A DNA stretch of 64,000 nt, from the NCBI GenBank assembly GCA_030762935.1, contig CM060883.1, positions 51,482,001 to 51,546,000 on the forward strand, read 5' to 3'. The notes under the pieces were generated by a model. The model was given only the letters and a program-made list of their open reading frames with translations, was not told where the DNA came from and did no database searches. The position numbers and the translations under genes are program-made. The stretch is from Hymenopus coronatus (lineage: Eukaryota; Arthropoda; Insecta; Mantodea; Hymenopodidae). Below, one piece after another: positions 48,587 through 59,858 of this stretch (position 1 is the stretch's first letter; each line of letters begins with the position of its first letter).

Positions 48587-49500
48587 AAACAAACTTTTCT
48601 CATGCTAATCAAGATAAACATTAGCCCGCCTGGGTAGTGTGGTGGTAGCTTGTCTGCTTCACATCCAAAAGGTCGTGAGTTGCCTGGATAAGGTTTTTTT
48701 CCAGGTTTTCCCGTATCTTGAGAAGATAAATGTTAAGTAACTTTAAGCTCCATGAACCCTGAGATCATTTGAGCATCATTTCACTAATTTCATTCATCAT
48801 CCGATATGACCAACCAGGTTAAAGGACGTTAAGCTATAAAATAAAAAATATATAAGCATTACCAAGATTAGTCTTATTATATGGTTCTTTGCAAGTAGAA
48901 GGGAAATAAGGGAATACACTAGGCTACATCGATAATCAAATATTTTAAAAGCTGGTCGCTATGTGAAACAACTGAAACTCTGATCCCTTTACTTGCTAGG
49001 AATGACTTCCCATTTGAGAAAATTTAGGCATCTTATACTGAAACCAATAACTCAGAATATATTTAAAATAGTCAACTGTACAAAAAAAATGCATATGCCA
49101 TAAATTGTGTTTTAATGAAATCTACATTTTTTTTCCTATCTCTTGCAGTTTATCAGTTTTACAAAAGTTATATAAAAGTCATCCAAATAAAAAGGTATTT
49201 AGAGACAATTCCCAAAAAATTCAAGATATAAATTTCATTTGTCATAAAATGTATCTTAAACATGTGACATTTTAATCCAAAATTGTTAGTCATTTTTGAA
49301 AAAAGCAAAATTTTCTAAATGCTCTGTGTAAAGGGTAGTTAGGTCTGGGGGAGGGGGGGGGGGGGGGAATTTCCCTTGAAAATCTTTGTGTCGCACCCTT
49401 GGAAGATACTGAACTTTAACAGAGTTCGGTGCTTAACCCACTTTTTGTTTTTAAGCTATGCTGTCCACAAAGACAACACAAACGGACCTTTTTACAAAAG
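48587..49500 (+). repeat. family A, copy 2 (split by a SINE)
   Basis: ATGCTAATCAAGATAAACATTAG at the left (48602-48624) joins, after removal of the SINE, to ATTAGTCTTATTATATGG, AAAAGCTGGTCGCTATGTG, TTAAGTCATCC-like text, and GTGTCGCACCCTTGGAAGAT (49389). A poly(G) run lies at 49351-49367. Confidence 0.65.
48625..48851 (+). mobile_element. tRNA-Val-derived SINE
   Basis: The head TAGTGTGGTGGTAGCTTGTC is followed by TGCTTCACATCCAAAAGGTC, closely like the A box and CAC-anticodon arm of tRNA-Val. The B box is partly deleted (GTGAGTT...GCCTGG). The body ends GGACGTTAAGCTATAAAATAAAA. Flanks ATAAACATTAG (48614-48624) and ATAAGCATTAC (48852-48862) look like an 11-bp duplication with two mismatches. 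Confidence 0.7.
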
Positions 49501-49504
49501 TACA

Positions 49505-49805
49505 TTATGGAAAGTAAATATGGTACTAACAATTTTTATTAAAATGCCAAATGTTTAAAACTTTTGCTTGACAAATGAAATGTATATATTGAATTCTCTG
49601 GCCATGTGCTTTGAAGTCCTCTTCAGTCTGGATGACTTTTATAACTGGTAAACCATAGGAGACAAATAGCCTACACAAAAAATGTAGATCCTGTTAAAGC
49701 CACAATTTGTCATGTATATTTTTGTGGAGTTAACCATTTTCAAAATACCCTCTGTTAGTTATTAAATTTTTCAAATATACACACATTTTCTCACGGGAAA
49801 TTACC
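49505..49805 (-). repeat. family A, partial inverted copy
   Basis: Its reverse complement carries, in family order, GGATCTACATTTTTTGTG, AAAAGTCATCCAGACTG, a CAATATATACATTTCATTTG block and ACATTTGGCATTTTAAT. These match 49100-49290 in the adjacent plus-strand copy. The two form an inverted pair with a centre near 49500. Confidence 0.55.
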
Positions 49806-50212
49806 ATTCAGGCTTTCTTCTTTTCTGTTTTCAAGTTCAAGCAAATAGAATGTGATTTTAAAGCATCACATAGCGTCTGGCATTGAAAAGATTTGACTAT
49901 TGTTTAATGCCTATAATGAATGCGCAATTAAAATGTATCTGTATTCAAGAAACAGAAAAATAAGCACCCATATAAATTTTGTAGGAGAACTAGCAGAGAA
50001 AGTCAATGTGTATGCCACACATAAGATTTTCATTACATATGTTCATGCTTTATTAATTTGAATGTTTGAATTTGCTTAATATGGCATGTAATAAACAGCT
50101 TTCACTTTGCATTTACTAGGTCCCAATATGATGTCTAGCGTAGTGCTTGGCTTCATGCAAATCAAAAGAGCCACCCTCAAGTTTCCTTTCTCTATGCTCT
50201 CTATTCTGTGAT

Positions 50213-50510
50213 AGTGCATTGTTCCACACTTCATCAGCAATAACAATGGCAAAAGTGCATGCATTGGTTCATCAATCATCCTTTTCACCAGAATTGGCCC
50301 CAAGTGTCTTCTTTTTGTTCCCTAACTTGAAACTTTGATTTGGTGGGAAGAAATTTTCATCAAATGAGAAAGTGATAGTTGCAGTCAACAAGTATTTTAC
50401 AGAGTCTGACAGAATCTATTTTTTCGACAAAATGGAAAAGCTGGAGGATCGCTGGACCAAGTGTATCCCCCCTCAAAGGAGAATATGTCAAGGCAAGTTG
50501 TTTATGAAAC
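50213..50510 (+). pseudogene. mariner transposase relic, C-terminal part
   Basis: Frames give HTSSAITMAKVHALVHQSSF, then SPELAPSVFFLFPNLKL (third catalytic Asp replaced by Glu), GGKKFSSNEKVIVAVNKYF and DKMEKLEDRWTKC. It is the expected continuation of the first part at 47.6-47.96 kb: that ends at HQVNT and this begins at HTSSAIT. Confidence 0.7.
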
Positions 50511-50934
50511 AACACTTTTCCTTGCTTTTTATCAGACTTATTTAACCACCCTCATACTCTTTTTCTGGAAGAGTTAGGTAAAGCTATATGACAGTACTAT
50601 CATATAATATAAATCTTTGAGAATCCACTTCAGAGCATCAAGGAGCTAATATGTTTTCATCTAGAATTGGAATATCCCAGTACTCCCACCCTGTATATAC
50701 ACTTTCTTAAACAGCAAAATTCACAAACATTTCCATGAAGGGGGAAAATTCAACAGCTGTTGCTAGGCTGAAGGTAAGTATTTACGGTCTATAAATAATG
50801 AAATGTGGATGCTACCAACATAGATAAAGTCGCCAAACAAGAAAGAAAGAAAGAAAAATAAAAGTGAAGCTCAAAAGTCACCAACATTTACATATTAACA
50901 ATGGAGTGCCAAGGCTGTAGCTGGAACATAATAC

Positions 50935-51118
50935 AGTTGGTGAAACCGGTGGAAATTATTGAAACCAAAGTACAGGAAAGTCATTAACACATCTAATGCT
51001 CGCTTCGCTCGCATGCTTTGGTGAAACCAAAGTACAGGAAAATCAGTTTCTTTATACATTAACCTAAGCCTAACACAGTGCATGTTTGCTTCACTTGCAT
51101 GCTTTGGCGAAACCACTG
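50935..51118. repeat. short tandem array, unit about 81-87 bp
   Basis: GGTGAAACC recurs at 50939 and 51020, with a diverged form at 51107. GCATGCTTTGG recurs at 51011 and 51098. A CGCTTCGCTCGCATGC block in the unit has a diverged counterpart, TGCTTCACTTGCATGC. There are about two to three degenerate units. Confidence 0.6.
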
Positions 51119-52229
51119 AAAAGTGCTAAAAACAAAATCACTTATTTGCACAACAATAATGGATTTGAATTCTAAACACACAGAATCACTTTTAGAATTG
51201 GCAGGATGGTATATCGCAGTATTTTTTGTAACACTGTTGGAAATTATCATTGTGATGTAAAAAAAAGGCAACAAATGCCTTAAAATCAACTATAAAGTAA
51301 CTCCAGTGACCAAATAACAAACCACCAATGATGGTAAGACAACCTTTTAAAGGCTAGTGATAAGCAGTTTTCAAATATTAGTAGTTCTAAATTTTGCAAT
51401 ATGAACATCAACTATGAACAATTTAGACACCACCTTCTGATGCTAGTGAAACAATAGAAATTGTCGTAAAAAAACTAAAGCAAACAAATACCTTTGGTAT
51501 TTGTTAATATAAATCACATATTTTGTTGAAACTTAAAGGCCAAAAATAGAGTAGATATATTTTTAAAACTTTGTAATATGGTGAGTAAAAGTGAAAAATC
51601 TAATACTTAATAGTTTTAGTGGTAGTTGATGCAGCAGAACCAACGTATAGTAATAATGAGTTACTTCTTTATGTTTTGAATATTTCCATACTGATGCTAT
51701 TGTTTTACAGTCATGGATTTCCGTAAAACAATTTTTTTTACCCTTGAGATAGTGTGTTGGAAGGTCGACAGCAAGTTTAAAATGTTTATATATGCTCAAG
51801 GTGGTTAGATGTCCAGCAATAAAATTATGTTTTTGAAAATAACCTAAACCTATCATTAAAACAGAATTAGTTATGCGTGCAATACAAAAATATTTCAAAC
51901 AAAATAAACCAAATTGTAACATCCCACATTCAAAATTGTTGTGCTACATTTGCATTACTTTCTGTGCATATTTACAAAAGTTTATTATTGTATTACTTAA
52001 TGTTAAAAAAGTCCATAAATGATTTTATTACTTACTTAAAATTGTAGTTACTAGATGGAAGAATAGATTAAAGCAATAAAATATTTGAAAAGTAGGTCAC
52101 TTGGATGGCTTTGATATTTCATATTCCTTGCATAACCCCTAGCAAAAATGAATGGCAAGTAGTAGCTACTTGTTCTTGGAAATGGTTAATGCACAAAAAA
52201 TACTTCAAGACCTAAATCTTGTTTTAATA
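51119..52229. other. AT-rich stretch without recognised genes
   Basis: Minus-strand frames of 73-119 codons here have no domain-like features. I see nothing to annotate. Confidence 0.45.
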
Positions 52230-52523
52230 TAACTTAAAATTTGTGTGCATGTGTTTTTCTTTTTTGTCTCTCTCTCGTGATTTACACATATACAAAATCA
52301 TGCAAAATTCATTTTCAAAATAAAGGAGTCTTCGCAAGTTATTTGTAGGCAATTCAAAATGTATGAGTATTTTCCTTGCCATGCAAATATCTTAAACTAT
52401 GGCATTTTAATCTAATTCATTATAGGCATTTTTGAGAAACTATAAGATGACCATTTTCCCATATAAACCATTGCTTGGGGTGGGGGATTTTATAAATAAA
52501 TAAATAATTAATAATAATTAATA

Positions 52524-52566
<43 letters not shown>

Positions 52567-52890
52567 TCACAATATCACATCCTTGGAAGATGCTGAACAT
52601 AAATACCAAATTTGGCATTTAATAAAATTTTCACTTTTGGATTATTGGTTCAACAGCACATGGGCAAAATAACCTGCACCTTATCTGATTTTTTTTTTTA
52701 TTTATATTATTATTCAGGGAATGTGGATATATTTCCAGTGAAATTTTTACACCAAGTATTTGGGTGGGATATAACACTATATTATTATAGCCACAAAGTA
52801 GAGAGCAAAAATGGGCTACAACCTATTGTAGGTTTATTACACAATGACAATAAGCACAATTTCATAATTTTGTGGATATGATGTATTTTT
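52230..52890 (+). repeat. family A, copy 3
   Basis: Landmarks present include ATTTGTAGGCAATTCAAAAT, TATGGCATTTTAAT, AGGCATTTTTGAGAAA, CACATCCTTGGAAGATGCTG and AAATACCAAATTTGGCATTT. An (AAT)n run at about 52505-52563 interrupts it. Confidence 0.55.
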
Positions 52891-53208
52891 CTACACCAAC
52901 AAATACGGCAAAGGATTATCTGAATCACATGTTGTTACTAGGGTAGAAACTGTGAAATTTAAAAGCTGTGTATTCACCATTTTATCAATCCTTTTCCTTT
53001 TAAATACAGATCTCATAAAACTTATACTCATTGTTTTGCTACTGCAGCACAGATACTAAGACTGTTATGAAAGCAATGCTATGGAAACTTTACAAAATGT
53101 ATAAATAAAGGTAGTCATGACCTGAATCTTAAAAAACTATTGCAGTTGTTTGTGTTTTCTCTTGTCATAAGACTACTAATTTGTGGCTTAGTAAGTTTTC
53201 TTGTTATT

Positions 53209-54045
53209 ATGTATGCACCTGAAACAATCCTAAAACACTTTTTAAGAGTTTTAAGTATACTCACTCTCTCCAGATTGATGTTTGCAAATGCAACTCTCTT
53301 AGCTATGAATGCAACGCTAGAACAGTCCAAGTATATTGTATACATCTATGATAGACAATATCTAACTTCAGATATGTACTGCCTTGGAGCTCTCCTAAAT
53401 CCATATTGGTGCTTGACTACACACAGCTGTGTACTGCACGACATATATGAAAACTATGCTGTATATGCTGGAAGAAATTCTCTACAGGATCCAGACAGTC
53501 AAAACAAGACTGTTGATAATATTATAAGAAGTGGGCATTTATCAAATGTTACATTAAGTTTGGTTAAAGTAGAGTCTCCTTTCACTATGGGTTCTACAGT
53601 GCAGCCTGCTACATTTTGTAGTGATACAAGTCCATACTTAAAACACTGTGGCACATTTGCAGTCTCTTCCGATAATTACCACCTACTGTATGTTCAACTT
53701 AAGTACAAGCACAAACCAAAGCCCTGTAATACACTTGGTCAAAAAATATATAAGCCTCAGCGATTGTGTACAGAAAGGCATGGAATACTGAACTTTTACT
53801 ATTCTTCACCAATTGTATGTGATAATGTTCTCATTGGTATTTCAGAGACTAACAGTAGAAACGATTATCATCAAACATTTATTCAAACAGCACCTCACTT
53901 ATCATGGATCAAAGATTTTGTGTTAAATCTGAGGGTTTCTAAGGCATGCAAGACAGAATCTCACAGCAGTGGAGAGTCCACTGTTAGTAAAATTTCATGC
54001 TTTAATGCTTTGGAATTTTATTTAATTTTCTGGATGATAAAGTAA
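53209..54045 (+). CDS. intronless serine protease homologue, catalytic triad lost
   Basis: An unbroken frame of 278 codons. The in-frame open sequence extends back to 53071 but contains no earlier ATG, so 53209 is the first possible start unless an upstream exon joins at the acceptor-like TTGCAG near 53140. A likely signal peptide covers residues 1-27 (ending LMFANA). A trypsin fold is suggested by CLGALLNPYWCLTTHSC, with exactly the C42-C58 spacing of trypsins but Ser in place of His57. LVKVESPF matches the Asp102 block but has Thr for Asp, and FYYSSPIVC matches GDSGGPxxC but has Tyr for Ser195. So all three catalytic residues appear absent. Several N-x-S/T sites are present. The last 14 residues are hydrophobic and follow a Ser/Gly-rich stretch, possibly a GPI signal. 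It lies on the strand opposite alpha-spectrin, perhaps inside that gene's 5' intron. The intact frame argues for a functional gene; an intronless retrocopy is possible. Its biological role is not recognised. Confidence 0.7.
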   Translation: MYAPETILKHFLRVLSILTLSRLMFANATLLAMNATLEQSKYIVYIYDRQYLTSDMYCLGALLNPYWCLTTHSCVLHDIYENYAVYAGRNSLQDPDSQNKTVDNIIRSGHLSNVTLSLVKVESPFTMGSTVQPATFCSDTSPYLKHCGTFAVSSDNYHLLYVQLKYKHKPKPCNTLGQKIYKPQRLCTERHGILNFYYSSPIVCDNVLIGISETNSRNDYHQTFIQTAPHLSWIKDFVLNLRVSKACKTESHSSGESTVSKISCFNALEFYLIFWMIK

Positions 54046-55384
54046 TGCTAACAAGCATTATTATAATGCAACGATATAATACACATTTTTAAAAAATTAA
54101 TTTTAAAAGCTACCACTATAACCTTCTTATGTAGGATCAAGTGAAGTTCCGCAATACAGAGAAAACAATACCAATTAAATATTCAAGCAATCGATGGAGC
54201 TGGGTTAATTCTGCATTATTTCCAAAACACATCAGAAGAGAGCAGCCATGCAGACTATGGCATAGTTTGTTTGTTTCTTTATTTTAATATTCATGTCTGT
54301 GGCCAAGATAATTTAATAAAACTATGGTTTAAACTGTTGAAACATTAACTATGTATAATTATCACTAAATGAAGTAGTGGATTGATTCTAGAAGCTGCTT
54401 TTCCAGCACACACTGAAATTTTCGTCTCCAGTATTTCCACTTCAAACATCATCGATATGGATAAGTGTCTTAATATTTGTTAAAAATCCCCTTAGTAATG
54501 AATAGTCAAGTGTTTGCCTGGCCTTTGTCATGTACCCATTGTGTTTTTTTTAATAATACAGAACCAACTGTCTTAGAAACAATACCATGACTAAACTTAG
54601 CCGATTGGAAAAACAATGTAACTTGTACCATTTACTCTTCCAGGCATTTATTGTGTTACAACTTGCCTTTAAATGCTCATACTTTGCCAGAACATATAGT
54701 TTGTCTTCCTCAAACACATCCATGCAAAAAAAAAAGAAGTCGACACATCTTCATTCTATAGCCTTCAAAACTTACATTTTAGCAATGGTAATTTTGAATT
54801 TCTGCATTATGGTGCAACAGGATGACAAATGTGCTTCTTTACCCCTTTACTGGTTACACTTAAAATGGTAGCCCAACTACTGGAACAGCAAAAAAAAATG
54901 TAACTGGGCTGGATTAGAATTAACAGATGTGATGTACTGATGAACTCAATGAAAATGAAGACTGGCTATTCTGATGAAAGTTACAGTACAGATCCTTCAG
55001 AGTTAAGAGTTAAGAAAGCTCAGAACATTTTGACTGCTAGATTTGTAATAACACTACTTAACCTCTTAACATATGTAATGTTAACATTAAATAGCTATGG
55101 TTTGGAGGAAACTTTGGCTGTTTGTGCATTAAGAAGTTACTGCTAGTGAGTAATATAGTTTTACAAGTAAATCTGTATACTCCATTTTTGTAATGAATAG
55201 TATTATGATTCATAAGCTAGAGAAAAAAAACCATTACTAATACTGGTCTTTTCATTTAGAATAACCCATTGGATCATTCTGATATTACACATTTTGGTAG
55301 CAAAAATCATAAAAATCTGATGCACTCTATTTGCATAACTTTCTCTAGCTGTTCCATATACAAACTATTCTTACAACAGATTTT
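54046..55384. other. sequence downstream of the serine protease homologue
   Basis: AATAAA occurs at 54314-54319 and could serve as a polyadenylation signal. The frames at 54587-54871 and 54940-55146 resemble nothing I know. Confidence 0.45.
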
Positions 55385-55965
55385 TTTTATCTACATCATG
55401 CTAATCAAGATAAATTTATTACTTGCTTCCTTGTAAGCAGAAGGGAAATAAGGGAATACATTAGGTTATACATTAGTCAAATTGTTTAAAAGCTGGTCGC
55501 TAAGTGAAACAATTGAGGTTCGTGTTGCTTTGTATGGCCCTGTTTGAGAAAAGTTGAGTAGTTTAAGACTGAAACCAATAACAAGGAATATCTCAAAAAC
55601 AGTCAACTCTACAAGAACATAAATTATGTGTTTTATCGAGTTCTACTGATTTTGTGTAGCAAGTTTAACAGATCTGCAAAACTCATCCAGAATAAAGAGC
55701 ACTTCAGAGACTATTCTCAGAAAATTCAAAATATACATTTTATTTGTGATGTAAATATCTTTGATATACATTATTTTAATCAAAATCATTAAGAGCCATT
55801 TTTGGGAAAAACAAAATTTTCAACAATTTGAGCATGCATGCACAAAAACCTTTTTCTAAAAAAAGTGTTTTTTTGATCCGGGGGACCTAAAACATGTATT
55901 TCTGGTGAAATCTTGGTATCAAAATTTTGGTTGGAGTGCAATACCTTCTCCACCTATGTAAAATG
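55385..55965 (+). repeat. family A, copy 4
   Basis: CATGCTAATCAAGATAAAT, GGAAATAAGGGAATACATTAG, AAAAGCTGGTCGCTAAGTG, CATCCAGAATAAAGAG, GAGCCATTTTTGGG and GGTGAAATCTTGGTATCAA occur in family order. The GTGTCGCA block and microsatellite are missing. Confidence 0.65.
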
Positions 55966-56529
55966 TAAAGTAAAGCGGTAGCTGTACCAGTGTTTAATAG
56001 CAATAACCCATCCCTATCGCAAACATCTACAACCAAGGTACCATGAACATCATCTGCAGAAGAACCTCAAAGCAAATTGCACAGTGATGGGGGGAGGGAT
56101 CTATGCTAACAATACCCAAAGGTGTGTTTCTTGTATCACATCATGTGGCGGCATGTAAACACTGCAAACAGATGAGACAGAAAGCAATGTTATGGATACT
56201 ACTTGCAGCAGGGATTGTGCACGATAATTCCAGGAAGGAGAGTAGGTGCCACAAGAGTGACAATACCATTGCAAGCACCACCCTGGCCATCAATAAAGTC
56301 ATATCTGCACGATTGAAAATTAAAAAGCGAAACAATGTAATGAGGTTGAAGGTTTGTTTCCTAGAGACAGATGATTGACGGTGAACAATGGTGGATTAGA
56401 AGCTGAAGTTCCACCCCCACTAAGATTCCAGTGGCTTATATCCACAATGATGGAAATTGAAGTGTAATTTTTTTCTCACCTTGCCTGATTTAGGACACTA
56501 TCTTACTATCATTTTCCATCTTCAAACTC

Positions 56530-57700
56530 TACTGTTTGTAGGGAGTCCAAAAGCGCCTTATAGCTAGGAGAGTGAGAGCATGACAGAGTAGAGTTCTGCT
56601 GGCAGGTGTACTGAATTGACCTGAACGGTTTCCAATGAATGACAAACTAGGAAGATTCAAGTTGAGGGAGGGCTTACTATCTTCTGTATGCATCCAACAG
56701 TGTAGGCTGTGTTGCAGATGTTCTGGCAGAGAATGGAGCAGCAGCTTCGGACTGGTCCATCTCGGTTGACGCATCAGCAATAGACACAGTCTGTAAACTG
56801 ACTGGGCAAGAGTGCGGAAAATGGTTGAGGAGTATACTGTGGTGTTGGCAGGCTTGAGCTGTTCAAAGCTTCATTGCGCCTCAGGAAAAGCAAGATATTC
56901 CTCGACACGTAACTCCTGCATGTGTTTATCTAAGTACCTTGGACACTGTCGCGAGCTAGAGGGAAGACTCCCTTCACAGTTCATACAATAAGGATCATGT
57001 GCAAGGCTTTAGGCTGCTAGACCACAACGATCGCAAGTTACAGATCGTGCACAGGCACCTGGGGTAAGTCCGAAGCATTGGCACTTGAAACAGTGCTTTT
57101 TGGTTCGGCATATACGGGGGGATGGCAGCACCTTCGTAACCACAGTATACATTCTCAAACTGTAGTATCCTTGAGGGTGAGAAACAACATATGCAAGGTG
57201 TATTTACTTCTTGCCATAAAATTTTCTGTGTAGATGGTATGCTTGACACACGCTTTGACCTGAAAGATGCATGGTAATATCTTTGGTAGACGAGTCATCT
57301 AAGCTAGAGACGGTCACCATTCCTCCACAAATGTTTCTTGACTCTTGAGAGTAAACTTTAACACTTTACGAGCCCATTAAAGTCACCTGAAATAGCTTGT
57401 CAGACTTGTTCTTTAGTGTGGATCACCACCAGCAGCTTTACCGTTCTCAGTCTAGTCAAGTTTTTAACTCTGCCAATTTCTCTTTGTATATAGCACATGC
57501 TGATGTCATAAGTTTCTTTGCTTCATTCAACATAGTCATAACTGGAAACTGGTCAAAGAGGGTTTGGCGCAGATTGGCAGGATTTTGAAAGGACTCCATT
57601 TCGGAACCGTTCGGCCTGCCATTGAAGTTAAAGAATAACAGATACCTTATCTCCATGATCTATGCCATCAGGGGTAACATCTCATGGATGATGCCCAAGG
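56530..57700 (-). pseudogene. LINE ORF1/gag-like relic with zinc knuckles
   Basis: The minus strand, across frames, gives RICRTKKHCFKCQCFGLTPG (about 57110-57050), then VTCDRCGLAA (about 57025) and DPYCMNCEGSLPSSSRQCPRYL (about 57000-56940). This is three Cys-rich knuckles in the order of the nucleic-acid-binding ORF1 protein of Jockey/I-type LINEs. The SSSRQCPRY motif after the third knuckle is typical. The upstream part (57250-57700) is weakly similar. No ORF2 adjoins. Confidence 0.5.
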
Positions 57701-57749
57701 CGTACAACAGAAGGAAGAAGGGTTACTTTGCGTACCTCTTGTGGCAGGA

Positions 57750-59856
57750 GGTAATAATCTTAAGGTCTTATAAACTAATATTTCCTACAAGCCAAGATGA
57801 AGAGGGCGATAAAAGCATAAAAAAGAAAACAAAAGACATGGCAACAGTGGATAGCAACGGAAAGGGAGAAGTGACAGTGACTGGCTCAGGACCCTTGGGT
57901 GCACCAAGCATACATAGACAAGCATACAAGATAATTCATTCTCAAATTCAGGTACACTTTCCATGTTGTTATTCTTCATGGCATTATTTTTATTTAAACC
58001 TTGCAGTATTTTGGGTTTGCCAAAAGACAATACTTAAAACATGAAATAATCACATAAAAATAAGCAGTGTTTAGATAGCAAACTTAATGAAAATGATAGG
58101 GTAAGAGTACAAATTCTGATAATGTTAAATAAGGACATACTGGAAACTTTTGAGAAGAGTATGAGCCAAATGTTTGAATAAAATGAAAAGGTTAACATGG
58201 GCTTTGTGTTTGTATACAGAAACCTCTCAGATAACACACCGATTATTCTGGGAAGTCACTGACATTTTGCAGTGCATCAATGAACACATCACTTCAGCCA
58301 ATGAGTGTTCAGGAATCACAAATGACAGACTGACTACACGTAGAGTAAAACACAGCATTGCAACACCTTTACATTTTCTCTCTCATTCATCTCATTGATG
58401 TTGTTTTCTTGTGAACTTCATATGTGCAAGTGGTGTTTACTGTGTATTCTTAAATATGTGGAGGCCTTAGGATGTATCTAGCTTTGATGTTAGAAATAAT
58501 AACAACAATGTCATAATCCAGCTAGGTTTCCTCACAAAAGGGATTTGCTTAGACACTGTTAACAAAGCTTTTGCATGTTAAATAAGAGGCGCATGATTAT
58601 GAGATCAGCAAGAATTGTGGCATGGAGATATCCGTTTCAGACAGGAAGGGTATCGTATAGTTTGTTTAGATGACTCTTAATATAATACTCGTGATGTTAT
58701 AAGAAAAGGTTGGGGTGACTGCAATTGCTCTTGCTGCCTTCCAGCCCATGTCACATGGAAAAAGAATCGATCTTGCATGCAGATGGTAGCCATGGCTGCT
58801 TATATTTTCCTGGAACCCTTAGCCGACTCGCATCACAAGATGAAAGTTGAAATATTTGAATTTCAAGAACACATTTTTGAAAAACATTCCTCCTAAGAGT
58901 GTTAATTATCATTCCCGGTTAAAGATCAAAATTCCCACCATGTCCAGCAGAAAAGACGAAATGATCAGATTTATGGAAGAACCTAACTTACGTTTACCCA
59001 GTACAGTTCCTATAAAACCGTGCTTTTGGAGAATATTTGGGAAGACAATATACAGAAACTGATGTAATAGATAAAATGGCAAAACATCCTGGCCATTAAG
59101 TCCTCAGGTTACCATCATATCACTGTTGTCCCAATTCAATTGAGCTCATATTGGCACACTTTAAACATCCATAAGAAAGTAGAATGTGATTACTTCTATA
59201 AGCAACAGTGTGTACAAGGCAAGAGAATGTGTAGCGAATATAGATTTGAGTACGTGGGAAAGTTGTGTTCAGCACACGGAGCAAAAATTTCAACTGTAGG
59301 ATGTTTCACATGACAATGCTTCGTTTGTGATCATACAAGTGAAAATGACTGTGACAGAGGAATACGAAGACACAGTGCAATGCAAGTAGAAAATGTGGCT
59401 AGATATTACTAGCTGTGTAGTACTATCATTGCACTTAAGAACCTTGCTAATGTCATTATTCACTTGGTACTCTAAGAAATAAATGTGCATGCATGCAACA
59501 CAAGTTCACTTGGAAAAACGTAACAATGTTGTTTTCTGCATCACTGAATATCTACAACATTATCACAGCATTTGATGCCACTCATGCTAACCTTTTCAGC
59601 TGCACGATAATAGCATGCATTAGATTCAAGATTTAAGTAGAATCCTGTAGTTCGACAACCTCAGGGTTTGAGCCTGTTGGGCCCCAGGGTACACAGTAAC
59701 TAAGTAGTAATAAAAAATGTTTTCTAACTTGTGAAACTTATGGAAATAAATTTATTATTATAAAAAATTGAAGGGTATAAATTCAAATTTAGTTTTATTT
59801 ACTACACAATTAAACATGTGAGATATAAAATACTAGATAATTTTCTTTAAAAGTTG
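57750..59856. other. sequence without a supported gene
   Basis: The 140-codon plus frame at 57622-58044 overlaps the LINE relic antisense and has no domain features. I see no reliable feature to the pogo element. Confidence 0.4.
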
Positions 59857-59858
59857 TA

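Noticed and set aside
51563..51922. 119-codon minus-strand frame
   Set aside because: AT-rich, lacks domain motifs, and no supporting splice or regulatory signals were seen.
53140..53208. Extension of the serine protease homologue to a TTG start
   Set aside because: TTG is not a credible nuclear start in an animal. The first in-frame ATG is at 53209 and already gives a plausible signal peptide. An upstream exon remains possible.
57622..58044. 140-codon plus-strand frame
   Set aside because: It overlaps a LINE ORF1 relic on the other strand and shows no recognisable domain.
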